Source: Pseudidiomarina gelatinasegens (lineage in GTDB: Bacteria; Pseudomonadota; Gammaproteobacteria; Enterobacterales; Alteromonadaceae). From it: 64,000 nt of DNA. Shown one piece after another: positions 46,211 through 57,713 of this stretch. Made by a program: the position numbers and the translations under genes. The stretch covers positions 62,001 through 126,000 of the forward strand of contig NZ_RSFE01000001.1 of the NCBI RefSeq assembly GCF_004025325.1. The letters run 5' to 3'. The notes under the pieces were generated by a model. The model saw nothing but the letters and a program-made list of their open reading frames with translations, made no database searches and was not told where the DNA came from. Each line of letters starts with the position of its first letter. Position 1 is the stretch's first letter.

Positions 46211-48895
46211 TTATAAGCTCCGTTCTACTTGAACTGTTTCAAATACTTCGATTTGGTCACCCACTTTCACGTCGTTGTAGTTCTTCACGCCGATACCACA
46301 TTCCATACCGTTGCGAACTTCTTGAACGTCGTCTTTAAAGCGGCGCAATGAATCCAACTCACCTTCAAAGATAACCACGTTGTCACGCAGTACACGAATT
46401 GGCGCAGAGCGTTTCACGACACCTTCGGTAACCATACAACCAGCAATGGCGCCAATTTTCGGTGATTTAAATACATCACGTACTTCAGCCAAACCAATAA
46501 TCTGTTGCTTGAATTCTGGTGCTAACATGCCACCCATTGCCGCTTTAACTTCGTCAATGAGGTCATAAATCACGCTGTAGTAGCGTAAATCAACAGCGTC
46601 TTGCTCAATCAAGCGTTTCGCTGATGCGTCAGCACGTACGTTAAAACCAACCACGATAGCATTTGAGGCACTTGCCAATGATGCGTCAGTTTCAGTAATA
46701 CCACCAACACCACTACCAATAATGTTCACTTTCACTTCATCGGTAGACAGCTTCATCAATGAGTCAGAAATAGCCTCGAGCGAGCCTTGTACGTCAGATT
46801 TCAGTACAATGTTAAGCTCTTGCACGTCGCCTTCTTGCATGTTCGCAAACATGTTTTCCAGCTTCGCTTTCTGCTGTTTCGCCAATTTGATTTCGCGGTA
46901 CTTGCCTTGACGGTAATTTGCAACTTCACGGGCTTTACGCTCGTCTTTAACAGCAGTTGCTTCATCGCCCGCTTGTGGCACACCCGACAAACCAAGTATT
47001 TCTACTGGAATTGATGGGCCTGCTTCTTTGATCTCTTGACCAGTCTCATCACGCATCGCACGAATACGGCCATATTCCAGACCACAGAGTACGATATCGC
47101 CTTGACGCAATGTACCTTCTTGAACCAATACCGAAGCCACTGGGCCACGGCCTTTGTCCAAGCGTGACTCAATCACGATACCTTTGGCCATGCCACTGGC
47201 ATTAGCTTTTAGGTCGAGTACTTCAGCTTGCAATAGAATTGACTCAAGTAATTGCTCGATACCTTCGCCAGAATGAGCTGATACCGGCACAAACATCACG
47301 TCACCGCCCCATTCTTCAGGGATAACGTCACGCTGCGCGAGTTCGTTTTTAACACGATCTGGATCAGCTTCTTCTTTATCCATTTTGTTGATTGCAACAA
47401 CCAATGGAACGCCAGCAGCTTTCGCGTGCTGAATCGCTTCCAAGGTTTGCGGCATCACGCCGTCGTCGGCTGCAACAACCAAGATAACGATGTCCGTTGC
47501 ACCAGCACCACGTGCACGCATTGAGGTAAATGCAGCGTGCCCCGGAGTATCAAGGAAGGTAATCATGCCTTGATCGGTTTCAACGTGGTAAGCACCAATG
47601 TGCTGGGTAATACCACCCGCTTCGCCGCTTGCCACTTTCGCTTTACGAATATAATCCAACAACGAGGTTTTACCGTGGTCAACGTGACCCATAACGGTTA
47701 CAACCGGTGCACGCGACACTTGCTGCTGGTTTTCAGACTCATTACGGTCTGCCAAAATTTCTTGCTCAAGCGCGTTCTCACTAACCAACAACACTTTATG
47801 ACCCATTTCTTCAACGACTAATGACGCTGTTTCTTGGTCTAAAACCTGGTTAATCGTGACCATCTCACCCATTTTCATCATGGTTTTGATCACTTCGCCG
47901 GTTTTAACAGCCATGCGGTTTGCAAGTTCACCAACGGTGATGGTTTCACCAAGCTTCACTTCACGCTCTACCGGTGCGGCTGGCTTATTAAAGCCGTGCT
48001 GCAAGGTCGAACGCTTTGAGCCTTTCCGACGTTTTTCACGACGTGGTGATTCATCACGCTCGTCATCTTTACCACGACGCTTACTCTTGTTGCGACGGGC
48101 ACGACGTTCTTCACCTTCGTCTTGCTCATCTTCAGCCGCTTGCGCGGTTTGTGATGTGGTGAAGTGAACTTCTTCTTGCTCAGCTTTTTTACGCTTGGCT
48201 TCTTCTTCTTGCCAGCGCGCTTCGTTTTCTTCTGCCAAACGGCGTGCTTCTTCCGCTTGTTTTAGCGCTTCAGCTTCAGCTTTTTTACGTGCTTCTTCTT
48301 CTTGCGCTTTACGCAAACGATCAGCTTCAGCTTTGATTTCATCAGCTTTCTGACGTTCTTCAGGTGTCATTGCTGCGCGTTTTTCCGCTTCAGCTTTGGC
48401 CTTCGCTTTTTCTTTTTCTTTGCGTGCTGCTTCTTGCTTCGCTTTTTCTTCCGCCGCTTTAGCGTCTGCTTTTGCTTTGGCTTCTGCCGCTGCTTTCGCT
48501 TCTTCTTCTTTGCGCTTGGCTTCTGCAGCTAAACGTTCTTGTTCTGCTTTCTGATCAGCTTTTTCTTGTTCTTCACGTTGCTGATCTTCCAGCGCTGAGC
48601 GCTTCACATAAGTGCGTTTCTTGCGTACTTCAACCTGTACGGATTTGTTACGGCCGGGGCCGCCACCAATACTCAAGGTGCTCTTTTCTTTGCGCTTTAA
48701 CGTCATTTTGGCCGGCTCACTTGGGCCGCTGCCACCATGCGCTTTGTTTAAATGGGCTAACAGGGCCTGTTTTTCGTCTTCCGTCACACCGTCGCCTGGC
48801 TGCTTTTTCATGCCTGCTTCCGCAAACTGTTGCACCAAACGATCAACTGTCGTACCGACATCGTTAGCTAGTTTATCCAGCGTTACTTCTTCCAT
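46211..48895 (-). CDS. infB: Translation initiation factor IF-2
   Basis: GTPase that places fMet-tRNA on the 30S subunit and promotes subunit joining. 894 residues. The N-terminal IF2 domains (about 1-55 and a second copy near 320-370) flank a long, highly charged Lys/Glu/Ala-rich coiled region (about 100-290). GTPase motifs: G1 GHVDHGKTS near 400, G3 DTPGH, G4 NKMD. Domains II to IV follow, ending [14 protein letters not shown]. Classic position between nusA and rbfA. Confidence 0.96.
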   Translation of the reverse strand: MEEVTLDKLANDVGTTVDRLVQQFAEAGMKKQPGDGVTEDEKQALLAHLNKAHGGSGPSEPAKMTLKRKEKSTLSIGGGPGRNKSVQVEVRKKRTYVKRSALEDQQREEQEKADQKAEQERLAAEAKRKEEEAKAAAEAKAKADAKAAEEKAKQEAARKEKEKAKAKAEAEKRAAMTPEERQKADEIKAEADRLRKAQEEEARKKAEAEALKQAEEARRLAEENEARWQEEEAKRKKAEQEEVHFTTSQTAQAAEDEQDEGEERRARRNKSKRRGKDDERDESPRREKRRKGSKRSTLQHGFNKPAAPVEREVKLGETITVGELANRMAVKTGEVIKTMMKMGEMVTINQVLDQETASLVVEEMGHKVLLVSENALEQEILADRNESENQQQVSRAPVVTVMGHVDHGKTSLLDYIRKAKVASGEAGGITQHIGAYHVETDQGMITFLDTPGHAAFTSMRARGAGATDIVILVVAADDGVMPQTLEAIQHAKAAGVPLVVAINKMDKEEADPDRVKNELAQRDVIPEEWGGDVMFVPVSAHSGEGIEQLLESILLQAEVLDLKANASGMAKGIVIESRLDKGRGPVASVLVQEGTLRQGDIVLCGLEYGRIRAMRDETGQEIKEAGPSIPVEILGLSGVPQAGDEATAVKDERKAREVANYRQGKYREIKLAKQQKAKLENMFANMQEGDVQELNIVLKSDVQGSLEAISDSLMKLSTDEVKVNIIGSGVGGITETDASLASASNAIVVGFNVRADASAKRLIEQDAVDLRYYSVIYDLIDEVKAAMGGMLAPEFKQQIIGLAEVRDVFKSPKIGAIAGCMVTEGVVKRSAPIRVLRDNVVIFEGELDSLRRFKDDVQEVRNGMECGIGVKNYNDVKVGDQIEVFETVQVERSL

Positions 48896-48918
48896 AGTCT
48901 GTAGTACCCCCGTTGATC

Positions 48919-50418
48919 TTATTCTTCATTACCGAACCAGCAGATGTTACGCGCTTGCATAATCAGCTCGCCTGCTCGCTCTGCGGTTAGTTCGTCAATA
49001 TCGGCCAAATCATCAATACCTTGCTCAGCAAGGTCTTCTAAGGTGACAATACCGTGACTTGCAAATACGAAAGCCAAATGACGATCTAAACCTTCAAGGT
49101 TCAGTAGTGTTTCATCTGGCTCAGCACTTTCTAACGACTCTTCGTTGGCCAAGGCTTGTGTTGTTAACACGCCTTTCGCACGGCTACGTAATTCTTCAAC
49201 GATGTCCTCGTCCATACCTTCAATATCTAACAGCTCGTCAACTGGTACATACGCGATTTCTTCTAAGGTTGAGAAGCCTTCATCCACCAATACACCAGCG
49301 AAATCTTCATCGATACCTAACTTCGACGTAAACAAGTCGAGCACTTTCTGCGCTTCGGCTTGGTTCTTCTCATTAAATTCGTCAACTGACATGACATTCA
49401 GCTGCCAACCTGTTAACTGGCTCGCAAGGCGAACGTTTTGGCCGGCTTTACCGATAGCTTGTGCAAGGTTGCCTTCTTCAACTGCGATATCCATTGTGTG
49501 CGCTTCTTCGTCAACCACAATAGACGCAACTTCAGCCGGTGCCATGGCATTGATTACGAACTGCGCTGGGTTATCGTCCCACAGTACGATGTCAACACGT
49601 TCGCCACCTAATTCGCCCGACACTGCTTGTACACGTGCACCACGCATACCAACACAAGCCCCAACAGGGTCAATGCGACGGTCATTACTCTTCACCGCAA
49701 TTTTTGCACGCGAACCTGGGTCACGCGCAGCACCACGGATTTCAATCATTTCTTCGCCGATTTCCGGCACTTCAATGCGGAACAGTTCAATCAAGAAGTC
49801 AGGATGGGTACGGCTCATAAATAGCTGTGCACCACGAGCTTCTGGGCGAACTTCAAACAATAAACCACGCAACCGGTCGCCAGCGCGGAATGATTCACGC
49901 GGCAACAAGTCTTCACGATAGATAATTGCTTCAGCATTGTTACCTAAATCTAAAATAACGTGCTCGCGCGTTGCGCGTTTTACGATACCGCTGACTAATT
50001 CGCCAACTTGATCTTGGTATTCATCAACCACTTTCGCCCGCTCGGCTTCACGAACTTTTTGTACGATAACTTGCTTAGCGGTTTGCGTGGTGATTCGGTC
50101 GAACTCAATTGAATCAATTTGCTCTTCAACATAGTCGCCAGCTTGAACACTTTCGTCTTCATACTGAGCAGCTGCTAAGCTGATTTCGCGATACGGGTGC
50201 TCAAGCGGTTGCTCACTGTCGTCAACCACTAACCAACGACGGTAGGTATCAAATTCACCGGTATGGCGATCAATACTTACGCGTACATCGATGTCACCGT
50301 CATATTTCTTTTTGGTTGCGTGCGCGAGCGCAGATTCAAGCGCTTCAAAAATCTTTTCTTTTGAAACATCTTTTTCATTTGAAACTGCTTCTGCAACCAA
50401 TAATATTTCTTTTGCCAT
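48919..50418 (-). CDS. nusA: Transcription termination/antitermination protein NusA
   Basis: Binds RNA polymerase and nascent RNA, modulating pausing, termination and antitermination. 499 residues. N-terminal polymerase-binding domain (about 1-130), S1 (about 135-200), KH1 and KH2 (about 230-345, with [15 protein letters not shown] and [16 protein letters not shown]), then two acidic repeats, the last ending NICWFGNEE. The frame is open to 50439, but ATG at 50418 ([16 protein letters not shown]) has GAGG upstream and matches E. coli. Confidence 0.96.
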   Translation of the reverse strand: MAKEILLVAEAVSNEKDVSKEKIFEALESALAHATKKKYDGDIDVRVSIDRHTGEFDTYRRWLVVDDSEQPLEHPYREISLAAAQYEDESVQAGDYVEEQIDSIEFDRITTQTAKQVIVQKVREAERAKVVDEYQDQVGELVSGIVKRATREHVILDLGNNAEAIIYREDLLPRESFRAGDRLRGLLFEVRPEARGAQLFMSRTHPDFLIELFRIEVPEIGEEMIEIRGAARDPGSRAKIAVKSNDRRIDPVGACVGMRGARVQAVSGELGGERVDIVLWDDNPAQFVINAMAPAEVASIVVDEEAHTMDIAVEEGNLAQAIGKAGQNVRLASQLTGWQLNVMSVDEFNEKNQAEAQKVLDLFTSKLGIDEDFAGVLVDEGFSTLEEIAYVPVDELLDIEGMDEDIVEELRSRAKGVLTTQALANEESLESAEPDETLLNLEGLDRHLAFVFASHGIVTLEDLAEQGIDDLADIDELTAERAGELIMQARNICWFGNEE

Positions 50419-50442
50419 TGTTTTGCCTCGCCTACGCAATCC

Positions 50443-50901
50443 TTAGTTAAACTGAGGAACTAAATGAGCTTTCTTGATTGATGACTGCGCTACTTTAAAC
50501 GCTTCGCCATCAATATTGAATTCAACGTAATCGCCATCAACTGCGGCAATTACACCTTTAAATTTACGTTTACCTTGTTGGGCCATGGTCAGCTCTACGG
50601 CTGCCGTTTCACCCAGGTAGTCAGCGTACTGAGCCGCTTTGAAGAAAGGCCGTTCCATACCAGGCGAAGAAACTTCAAGGAAATATTCACTTTGAATTGG
50701 ATCTTCAACGTCTAAAATAGCGCTAACCTGATGACTGACTTTTGCACAGTCATCTACACTTACGCCATCTTCATGGTCAATATAAACGCGCAGCGTAGAA
50801 TGTTTACCTGCACGCACAAATTCTACGCCCCACAAGGCATAGTCAAGTGCTGAAACAGCAGGTTCTATCATGTCGAATAAACGGTCTTCAATACGAGCCA
50901 A
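50443..50901 (-). CDS. rimP: Ribosome maturation factor RimP
   Basis: Assists 30S assembly through S12. 152 residues with the two-domain RimP pattern: LRVYIDHEDGVSVDDCAKVS, LDVEDPI and LEVSSPGMERPFF. Start is TTG at 50901, with AGGAG nine bases upstream. Two terminator-like hairpins lie between this gene and tRNA-fMet upstream, so expression of the rimP-nusA-infB operon is probably subject to read-through or antitermination, as known for the E. coli metY-nusA operon. Confidence 0.95.
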   Translation of the reverse strand: MARIEDRLFDMIEPAVSALDYALWGVEFVRAGKHSTLRVYIDHEDGVSVDDCAKVSHQVSAILDVEDPIQSEYFLEVSSPGMERPFFKAAQYADYLGETAAVELTMAQQGKRKFKGVIAAVDGDYVEFNIDGEAFKVAQSSIKKAHLVPQFN

Positions 50902-50921
50902 GTTTGCTAACTCCTAAAAAC

Positions 50922-50942
50922 AAAAAAAGGGCGTAAACGCCC
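50922..50942 (-). terminator. Terminator/attenuator just before rimP
   Basis: GGGCG and CGCCC (50938-50942 and 50929-50933) form a 5-bp stem with a 4-base loop, then TTTTTTTG on the minus strand. It ends about 8 bases before the rimP ribosome binding site, so it can stop transcription into the nusA operon. Confidence 0.75.
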
Positions 50943-51005
50943 AGTGTTGTTGACTGCCCACTCAGTTGTACGCTCATACGTAGAACTGCCGCAGCAAAGG
51001 TCACA

Positions 51006-51038
51006 TAGTAAAAAGCCCCGAACTGCTGCGGGGCTTTT
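51006..51038 (-). terminator. Terminator after tRNA-fMet
   Basis: A 10-bp perfect stem (AAAAGCCCCG at 51029-51038 on the minus strand paired with 51011-51020), 8-base loop, followed by T-rich TTTTTAC counting the stem end. First of two tandem terminators separating the tRNA from rimP. Confidence 0.75.
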
Positions 51039-51061
51039 AAAACACTGGACCCTTTTGTAAT

Positions 51062-51138
<77 letters not shown>

Positions 51139-51202
51139 TCCGAAAACGTGTCCATATTATAAGGGTTTCCAACGGAAACGCAACCGTGGCCGGTCGCTAA
51201 TT

Positions 51203-51287
51203 TGGTGCGGATGGCGGGACTTGAACCCGCACGCCCTAAAGCACTACCCCCTCAAGATAGCGTGTCTACCAATTCCACCACATCCGC
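51203..51287 (-). tRNA. leuU: tRNA-Leu (GAG)
   Basis: 85 bases with CCA, class II with a long variable arm. The anticodon loop TTGAGGG gives GAG, reading CUC and CUU. Lies 25 bases after secG and 64 bases before tRNA-fMet, as leuU does in E. coli. Confidence 0.96.
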
Positions 51288-51312
51288 AAAAAATCTTTTA
51301 GCAATTAAATGC

Positions 51313-51639
51313 TTAGTTACTACCTGGAACGTCACTGTCGTTCGTAGGCACTGCAGGAACTTCTTCCACTGGTACTTCAATTTCATCGAAGTTACCTTTG
51401 GTGTCGCCATTGCCTGAGGATAAGTTACCTAGAATTAAACTCAGTACAAAAAACACAACAGCCAAAACAGCGGTTGTACGGGTTAGGAAGTTACCTGAAC
51501 CGCCTGAACCGAATACAGTATTCGACGAACCAGCGCCGAATGAAGCGCCCATGTCTGCGCCTTTACCTTGTTGGATCATAATGAAACCAACCAGGATTAA
51601 CGCAACAATCAAGTAGGCAATCAATAATATTTCGTACAT
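51313..51639 (-). CDS. secG: Protein translocase subunit SecG
   Basis: Small SecYEG subunit that speeds preprotein translocation. 108 residues. Two transmembrane helices (about 2-22 and 52-72) flank the conserved QQGKGADMGASFGAGSSNTVFGS loop; the C-terminal tail is acidic (VPVEEVPAVPTNDSDVPG). Lies 3 bases after tpiA, which suggests co-transcription, and upstream of leuU-metY. Confidence 0.94.
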   Translation of the reverse strand: MYEILLIAYLIVALILVGFIMIQQGKGADMGASFGAGSSNTVFGSGGSGNFLTRTTAVLAVVFFVLSLILGNLSSGNGDTKGNFDEIEVPVEEVPAVPTNDSDVPGSN

Positions 51640-51642
51640 AGC

Positions 51643-52407
51643 TTACTTACTCCGGGTTTGTGCAGCATCGCAGATGGCTACGAATTGCTCTGGCACTAAA
51701 CTTGCGCCGCCTATCAAACCACCATCTATATCAGCTTGTGCAAAAAGTTGCTCAGCATTATCAGCTTTCACGCTACCACCATACAAAATCTGTAAGTTGG
51801 CGCCTGAAGGCCCGAATTTTTCATTTAACCAGTTACGTATAAACGCGTGAACTTCCTGCGCTTGTTCCGGCGAAGCGGTCAAGCCAGTTCCAATTGCCCA
51901 AACTGGTTCATAGGCAATCACTAAACGTTCGGCGCTGTCAATGTTCTGCAAGGCTTCGTTCAACTGCTGCGCAATAACATCAAACGTGCGTTGTTGCTCA
52001 CGCTCTTGCGCACTTTCGCCAACACACAGCACTGCAGTCATCGGTGAGCTTTCCAGCACATGGCTAACTTTCGCAGCAATACGCTTCGCATTATCACCAT
52101 AAAACTGGCGGCGCTCCGAGTGCCCGATAAGAACCATGCTGGCACCAGCTTCTTGCACAAGTGCAAGGCTATGTTCACCAGTATGGGCACCGCTCGAGTT
52201 CTCGTTTGCGTCTTGCGCGCCTAACTGCACGTTGTCGTAGAATGCTGCTTGCTGCCAAGCGGGCATTAACACTGCGGGTGGACATACCACCACGCTTACT
52301 CCAGCGTGCTGTGCAGCACTGTCTCGGAGTGCATCAGCCATGGTTACGACCAAGGCGCGGTCGCCGTTCATTTTCCAGTTAGCAATAACTAACGGTTGGC
52401 GTTGCAT
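51643..52407 (-). CDS. tpiA: Triosephosphate isomerase
   Basis: Interconverts dihydroxyacetone phosphate and glyceraldehyde 3-phosphate. 254 residues. Catalytic Lys in VIANWKMNG, His in LIGHSERR and Glu in AYEPVWAIGTG with the mobile loop; phosphate site LYGGSVKADN. Between glmM and secG, an arrangement seen in many gammaproteobacteria but not in E. coli. Confidence 0.96.
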   Translation of the reverse strand: MQRQPLVIANWKMNGDRALVVTMADALRDSAAQHAGVSVVVCPPAVLMPAWQQAAFYDNVQLGAQDANENSSGAHTGEHSLALVQEAGASMVLIGHSERRQFYGDNAKRIAAKVSHVLESSPMTAVLCVGESAQEREQQRTFDVIAQQLNEALQNIDSAERLVIAYEPVWAIGTGLTASPEQAQEVHAFIRNWLNEKFGPSGANLQILYGGSVKADNAEQLFAQADIDGGLIGGASLVPEQFVAICDAAQTRSK

Positions 52408-52497
52408 CTAAACCTCTGACTTCATTGAGAGCGGCGAGATATTACATAACCTCGCCCCAAGTTACAAGCAGTGAATGCTTAAATAGTTGTTCACTGA

Positions 52498-53838
52498 TTA
52501 ATTACTAGCCGCTTCCACTTCACTGGCAATTTCTTCAGCAAACTTGCGTACCGTTTTTGCGTCTTTACCTTCTACCATGACACGTATTAACGGCTCAGTT
52601 CCCGACTTTCGCAACAGTACCCGACCATTGTTACCCAAAGCTTGTTCAACTTCGGTAACCACCGCCTGCACATTGTCAGCTGCCAAAGGGTCGGTTCCAG
52701 CTTCGAAACGGACATTCACTAAAGCTTGCGGAAACTTGGTAAAGTTTTGCAATAAGTCGTCAAGGCTTCGGCCTTCGCGTTGCATTGCGGTAAGTACTTG
52801 CAAACCTGCAATGATGCCATCGCCGGTGCTATGGAATTGACGATTAATAATGTGGCCTGAATTTTCGCCACCGATACGCCAATCACGTTTCACCAACTCT
52901 TCCATCACATAACGGTCACCAACTTTAGCCCGAACAAAAGGAATGCGGCGATCAGTAAAAAACTTTTCTAACGCAAAATTACTCATCAAGGTGCCAACAA
53001 TACCACCTTGCAGCAAGCCGTCTTGCTGTGCTGCACGCGCCAGAATATAAATAATATCGTCACCATCAACCACGCGGCCTGATGCGGTTACCATCATAAT
53101 CCGGTCGCCATCACCATCAAGCGCAAAGCCGAGATCAGCGTTCACTTCAAGCACTTTGGCGCGTAGCGCATCAAGGTGGGTGGCACCACATTTTTCATTG
53201 ATATTGACGCCATTTGGCTCAGTACCAATTTCCCAAATATCTGCACCCAATTCGCTGAGCACATCTGGGGCAATATGGTAAGTTGCGCCATGAGCGCAAT
53301 CGACCACTATTTTTAAGCCTTTGAGTGATAAGTCAGACGGGAATACACTTTTACAAAATTCAATATAGCGCCCAGGTGCATCATCAATACGACTGGCGCG
53401 CCCCATATTTTCAGAAGGCACACAGCGAATCGGTTCATCCAATAAGCGTTCTATTTCTGCTTCGACACTGTCAGGCAATTTACTGCCTGAGTCTGAGAAG
53501 AACTTAATGCCATTATCGTAATAAGGATTATGCGAAGCACTAATTACAATCCCGGCTGCTGCGCGAAAATTACGCGTCAAATAGGCAACCGCAGGTGTTG
53601 GCATTGGGCCCAAAAATTCCACGCTGACACCAGCAGATAACAAACCGGCTTCTAGCGCTGACTCCAGCATATATCCAGACAAACGGGTGTCTTTGCCCAC
53701 CAATACACGATGGTTGCCATTAGCTGACAATACGGTACCCGCAGCCCATCCCAGTTTTACAGCAAAATCTGGGGTAATCGGAAAATCACCAACGCGGCCA
53801 CGAACCCCGTCAGTGCCAAAATATTTACGCTCACTCAA
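52498..53838 (-). CDS. glmM: Phosphoglucosamine mutase
   Basis: Converts glucosamine 6-phosphate to glucosamine 1-phosphate for UDP-GlcNAc synthesis. 446 residues. Phosphoserine in [17 protein letters not shown], metal-binding loop [11 protein letters not shown], sugar loop GGENSGHI and phosphate loop [16 protein letters not shown]-like. N-terminal [10 protein letters not shown]. Overlaps folP by 4 bases. Confidence 0.96.
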   Translation of the reverse strand: MSERKYFGTDGVRGRVGDFPITPDFAVKLGWAAGTVLSANGNHRVLVGKDTRLSGYMLESALEAGLLSAGVSVEFLGPMPTPAVAYLTRNFRAAAGIVISASHNPYYDNGIKFFSDSGSKLPDSVEAEIERLLDEPIRCVPSENMGRASRIDDAPGRYIEFCKSVFPSDLSLKGLKIVVDCAHGATYHIAPDVLSELGADIWEIGTEPNGVNINEKCGATHLDALRAKVLEVNADLGFALDGDGDRIMMVTASGRVVDGDDIIYILARAAQQDGLLQGGIVGTLMSNFALEKFFTDRRIPFVRAKVGDRYVMEELVKRDWRIGGENSGHIINRQFHSTGDGIIAGLQVLTAMQREGRSLDDLLQNFTKFPQALVNVRFEAGTDPLAADNVQAVVTEVEQALGNNGRVLLRKSGTEPLIRVMVEGKDAKTVRKFAEEIASEVEAASN

Positions 53839-54653
53839 GCGAATTCTCCAGCCAAGGTTGCTGCAACGACTTTCATTGCATCAACCGTTTCCTTGACATC
53901 ATGCACACGAATAATCTGTGCCCCTTTCATCGCGGCAATCGTTGCCGCTGCAATGCTACCTGCTAAGCGCTCACTTACCTCACGGTTGGTAACTTGACCG
54001 ACCATAGATTTGCGCGACATACCAATTAGCAATGGCAGTTGCAGCTCATGGAACGCTTGCAAGCGTTGTAGCAGCTGGTAATTATGCCTGACAGACTTAC
54101 CAAATCCAAAGCCCGGATCGAGATATATATTATTTTTTTGTATGCCCGCGTTCACACAAGCGCGTACACGCGCGTCGAGAAACTGTTTTACCTCCACCAC
54201 CACGTCGTCATAGCGCGGCTCGTGCTGCATGCTACGTGGTTCGCCTTGCATGTGCATCAGACACACTTTAACGTCCGGCCTACTGGCTAACAGCAGCTCA
54301 GCCCCTTCATCGCGCAGCGCATTAATATCATTAATCATGCGCACGCCGTACTTGAGTGCTTCGGCCATTACCGCTGTTTTACAGGTATCGACCGACAGCG
54401 ACACATCAAAGTTCTGACGCAGCTTCTCCACAATCGGAATGACCCGCTCGAGCTCTTCTTGCACGCCCACACCTTGGCTTCCTGGGCGCGTTGATTCGCC
54501 GCCAATATCAAGCCATGCGGCGCCATCAGCAACCATTTGTTCGGCTTGATAAAGCGCTCGGTCGAGCTGATTGAACTTGCCGCCGTCTGAAAACGAATCA
54601 GGCGTTGCGTTCAATATTCCCATGACTTCAATGTTTGTGCGTGTATCCGACAT
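53835..54653 (-). CDS. folP: Dihydropteroate synthase
   Basis: Condenses p-aminobenzoate with dihydropterin diphosphate in folate synthesis; sulfonamide target. About 272 residues. Motifs: [44 protein letters not shown] and [10 protein letters not shown]. The frame is open to a TTG at 54677, but that codon lies in the T-run of the ftsH terminator, so I prefer ATG 54653 ([15 protein letters not shown]). No strong ribosome binding site precedes it; translation may rely on a weak site. Confidence 0.92.
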   Translation of the reverse strand: MSDTRTNIEVMGILNATPDSFSDGGKFNQLDRALYQAEQMVADGAAWLDIGGESTRPGSQGVGVQEELERVIPIVEKLRQNFDVSLSVDTCKTAVMAEALKYGVRMINDINALRDEGAELLLASRPDVKVCLMHMQGEPRSMQHEPRYDDVVVEVKQFLDARVRACVNAGIQKNNIYLDPGFGFGKSVRHNYQLLQRLQAFHELQLPLLIGMSRKSMVGQVTNREVSERLAGSIAAATIAAMKGAQIIRVHDVKETVDAMKVVAATLAGEFA

Positions 54654-54675
54654 GACTTCGTACCCGTATTCACTC

Positions 54676-54702
54676 AAAAAAAAGCCCCGAATTACGGGGC
54701 TT
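54676..54702 (-). terminator. Rho-independent terminator between ftsH and folP
   Basis: AAGCCCCG pairs with CGGGGCTT (54695-54702 and 54682-54689) with a 5-base loop and then eight T on the minus strand (54683-54676, partly shared with the stem). It follows the ftsH stop by 11 bases. folP would need read-through or a promoter nearby. Confidence 0.88.
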
Positions 54703-54713
54703 CTTATTATTGT

Positions 54714-56642
54714 TTAACTGGCTGGAGAATCTCCAGCTGGTTTGCTCGTTGGCACCGGTTTGCTAACTTCAGACTCACCGTCATCACCACCGGGCTTATT
54801 ATTGTCACGCTGTTGCCAGTCTCGTGGCTCACGTACGTCACGACGATTCATCAGGTCATCAATCTGGTCCGCGTCAATGGTTTCATACTTCATCAACGCA
54901 TCTTTCATGGTATGCAAGATGTCGACGTTCTCTTCCAAGATGCGTTTTGCACGATCGTAGTTGCGGTCAATAAACAGCTTCACTTCCTGGTCGATGGCAC
55001 GTGCAGTATCATCGGACATGTGCTTATGTTGCGTTACCGAGCGCCCTAAGAACACTTCGTTTTCATCTTCTGCATAGAGCAATGGCCCCATCTTCTCAGA
55101 CAAGCCCCATTGCGTCACCATCTTGCGAGCAATTTGCGTTGCCCGCTCGATATCGTTTGACGCGCCGGTGGTAACTTTTTCGTCACCATAGATAATTTGC
55201 TCGGCCAAACGGCCCCCGAACAGACTCGAGATCATACTTTCCAGATGCTGCTTAGAATGACTGACACGGTCTTGCTCAGGCAAGTACATGGTAACCCCTA
55301 AAGCACGCCCACGCGGTATGATGGATACTTTATAAACTGGGTCATGCTCGGGCACCAGTCGCCCAACAATAGCGTGACCAGCTTCATGGTAGGCGGTCAT
55401 GGCTTTTTCTTCTTCAGTCATCACCATTGACCGACGCTCCGCGCCCATCATGATTTTGTCTTTGGCTTTTTCAAACTCTTCCATAGCAACAACTTTTTTG
55501 TTGCCACGTGCCGCGAACAAGGCTGCTTCGTTAACCAAGTTGGCCAAATCAGCACCCGAGAACCCTGGCGTACCACGCGCAATCACCGAAGCTTCAACGT
55601 CTTTGCCCAGCGGAACTTTGCGCATATGCACTTTCAGAATTTGTTCACGTCCGCGCACATCCGGCAAACCGACCATAACTTGACGGTCAAAGCGACCAGG
55701 GCGCAGTAACGCAGGGTCTAAAACATCCGGACGGTTTGTTGCAGCAATAACGATTATGCCCTCATTGCCCTCAAAGCCATCCATTTCCACTAACATTTGG
55801 TTCAACGTTTGCTCGCGCTCGTCGTGACCGCCGCCCAAACCGGCACCACGTTGGCGCCCTACCGCATCAATCTCATCAATGAAGATGATGCATGGTGCAG
55901 CTTTCTTGGCTTGTTCAAACATGTCACGTACACGTGAAGCACCCACACCAACAAACATTTCTACGAAATCAGAACCTGAAATCGAGAAGAAAGGTACCCG
56001 TGCTTCACCGGCAATGGCTTTCGCCAACAATGTTTTACCTGTACCTGGAGGCCCTACCATCAGCACCCCAGTCGGAATTTTACCGCCAAGATGTTGGAAA
56101 CGGCTTGGGTCTTTCAAGTAATCAACCAATTCGCTGACTTCTTCTTTGGCTTCATCACAACCAGCCACATCAGCGAACGTTGTCTTAATTTGGTCTTCGC
56201 TCATCAAGCGCGCTTTGCTTTTACCGAACGACATCGCGCCACGACCACCGCCGCCACCTTGCATTTGTCGCATGAAAAATATCCACACGCCAATCAGCAA
56301 AATCATGGGGAACCACGAAATGAAGATTTGAGCTAACATGCTCGGCTCTTCCGGAAGCTTGCCGTTTACTTCAACGTTGTTTTCTAACAAGTCATCCAAA
56401 AGTTTCGGATCATATTGAGTCGGCACTACCGTGGTAAACGGCTCACCACTGCGCGCTTGCGCAGTAATCACCCGCCCATCAATATCAACCTTGCTTACGC
56501 CACCGTTATGCACTTGGCTAATAAACTGGCTGTAGGGCACTTGCTGGCTAGTGCTGCCGCTTTGACTGAAGTTGTTAAACACAGTCATTAAAACTACGGC
56601 TATTACGAGCCATAGTATGAGATTCTTTGCCATATCGCTCAA
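54714..56642 (-). CDS. ftsH: ATP-dependent zinc metalloprotease FtsH
   Basis: Hexameric inner-membrane AAA+ protease degrading misfolded membrane proteins and regulators such as LpxC and sigma32. 642 residues. Two transmembrane helices (about 7-25 and 103-123) flank a periplasmic domain; Walker A GPPGTGKT, Walker [12 protein letters not shown], second region of homology [19 protein letters not shown], zinc site HEAGH. The tail is poorly conserved and charged. Follows rlmE, as in E. coli. Confidence 0.97.
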   Translation of the reverse strand: MSDMAKNLILWLVIAVVLMTVFNNFSQSGSTSQQVPYSQFISQVHNGGVSKVDIDGRVITAQARSGEPFTTVVPTQYDPKLLDDLLENNVEVNGKLPEEPSMLAQIFISWFPMILLIGVWIFFMRQMQGGGGGRGAMSFGKSKARLMSEDQIKTTFADVAGCDEAKEEVSELVDYLKDPSRFQHLGGKIPTGVLMVGPPGTGKTLLAKAIAGEARVPFFSISGSDFVEMFVGVGASRVRDMFEQAKKAAPCIIFIDEIDAVGRQRGAGLGGGHDEREQTLNQMLVEMDGFEGNEGIIVIAATNRPDVLDPALLRPGRFDRQVMVGLPDVRGREQILKVHMRKVPLGKDVEASVIARGTPGFSGADLANLVNEAALFAARGNKKVVAMEEFEKAKDKIMMGAERRSMVMTEEEKAMTAYHEAGHAIVGRLVPEHDPVYKVSIIPRGRALGVTMYLPEQDRVSHSKQHLESMISSLFGGRLAEQIIYGDEKVTTGASNDIERATQIARKMVTQWGLSEKMGPLLYAEDENEVFLGRSVTQHKHMSDDTARAIDQEVKLFIDRNYDRAKRILEENVDILHTMKDALMKYETIDADQIDDLMNRRDVREPRDWQQRDNNKPGGDDGESEVSKPVPTSKPAGDSPAS

Positions 56643-56687
56643 AGCTGACTACCTCTTGTTTGCATTTGTAGCACGCCTTACAGAGTA

Positions 56688-57314
56688 CTACAGTTTGTAA
56701 CCGGTCGCTACCAGATACACCTCACGAGAACGCGCCCGTGATGAATCAGGTTTGCGGGTTTTCACCGTGGTGAATGCCGCACGTAAATCTTTCAAAAACT
56801 CTTCAAACCCTTGCCCCTGAAATACTTTGACGACGAAACTGCCGTTTGGTTTCAATACCTGATGACACATATCTAAAGCCAATTCAACAAGATACATTGA
56901 TCGCGGCTGGTCAACATTGTCGTTACCGCTCATATTGGGTGCCATATCGGATAATACAACATCTACGTTTTTGCCACCGATTCGGCTCAACAGCGCCGCT
57001 AAAACTTCTTCGTCACAAAAATCGCCTTCAAGAAAGTCGACGCCGGCGATTGGGTCCATCGGTAAAATGTCGCAGGCGATAACTTCACAATTGCCATGCA
57101 GGCTGTCCACCACAAACTGTGACCAACCACCCGGCGCTGCACCAAGATCCACTACCGTCTGACCCTGTTTTAAAATTCGGTCACGTTGCTGAATCTCTTC
57201 TATTTTAAACACTGCACGGGAGCGATAGCCCTTTTTTTGCGCTTTCTGTACATAATGATCGCTAAAGTGTTCTTGTAACCAGCGCGTACTGCTGGCGGAG
57301 CGTTTTTTTGTCAT
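56688..57314 (-). CDS. rlmE: 23S rRNA 2'-O-ribose U2552 methyltransferase
   Basis: Also called RrmJ/FtsJ; methylates the ribosomal A-loop, needed for 50S assembly, heat-inducible in E. coli. 208 residues. SAM motif [18 protein letters not shown] tetrad visible in [32 protein letters not shown] and SREVYLVA. Divergent from yhbY, followed by ftsH. Confidence 0.96.
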   Translation of the reverse strand: MTKKRSASSTRWLQEHFSDHYVQKAQKKGYRSRAVFKIEEIQQRDRILKQGQTVVDLGAAPGGWSQFVVDSLHGNCEVIACDILPMDPIAGVDFLEGDFCDEEVLAALLSRIGGKNVDVVLSDMAPNMSGNDNVDQPRSMYLVELALDMCHQVLKPNGSFVVKVFQGQGFEEFLKDLRAAFTTVKTRKPDSSRARSREVYLVATGYKL

Positions 57315-57395
57315 GTTTCTCTTACCAAACTGGCTTCTTCTACCCAGATGGCGGTAGAATAGCGAAAATTCAAGTCAATTGATGGGATATATTAC

Positions 57396-57704
57396 ATGGC
57401 AACGGCCGTAACCTTAAGCAATAAACAGAAACAACACCTAAAATCGTTGGCTCATTCGTTAAAACCGGTCGTCTTATTGGGCGCTAATGGTCTGACTGAA
57501 GGCGTCATGGCGGAAATCGAACTGGCTCTTGAACATCATGAGCTGATTAAAATAAAAGTACCTGATGAAGATCGGGAATTACGTGAGCAAGTCTACGCAA
57601 CTATCGTTGCGCATACCGGCGGCACCAGAGTTCAAGTTGTGGGTAAGATTTTAACGCTGTATAAGCCAAGCTCAGCGGGAAAAATTCAACTGCCACGTAG
57701 CTAA
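57396..57704 (+). CDS. yhbY: RNA-binding CRM-domain protein YhbY
   Basis: Single CRM-domain protein bound to pre-50S particles. 102 residues (E. coli 97). Features: LSNKQKQHLKSLAHSLKPVV, LGANGLTEGVMAEIELALEHHELIKIKV and GTRVQVVGKILTLYKPS. Divergent from rlmE. In E. coli yhbY is next to greA; here two regulator genes intervene. Confidence 0.94.
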   Translation: MATAVTLSNKQKQHLKSLAHSLKPVVLLGANGLTEGVMAEIELALEHHELIKIKVPDEDRELREQVYATIVAHTGGTRVQVVGKILTLYKPSSAGKIQLPRS

Positions 57705-57713
57705 CGCGTTAAA

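Noticed and set aside
48302-48867. Phe/Cys- and Leu-rich open frames opposite the infB coiled region
   Set aside because: They are mirror images of the Lys/Glu/Ala codon-biased IF2 linker.
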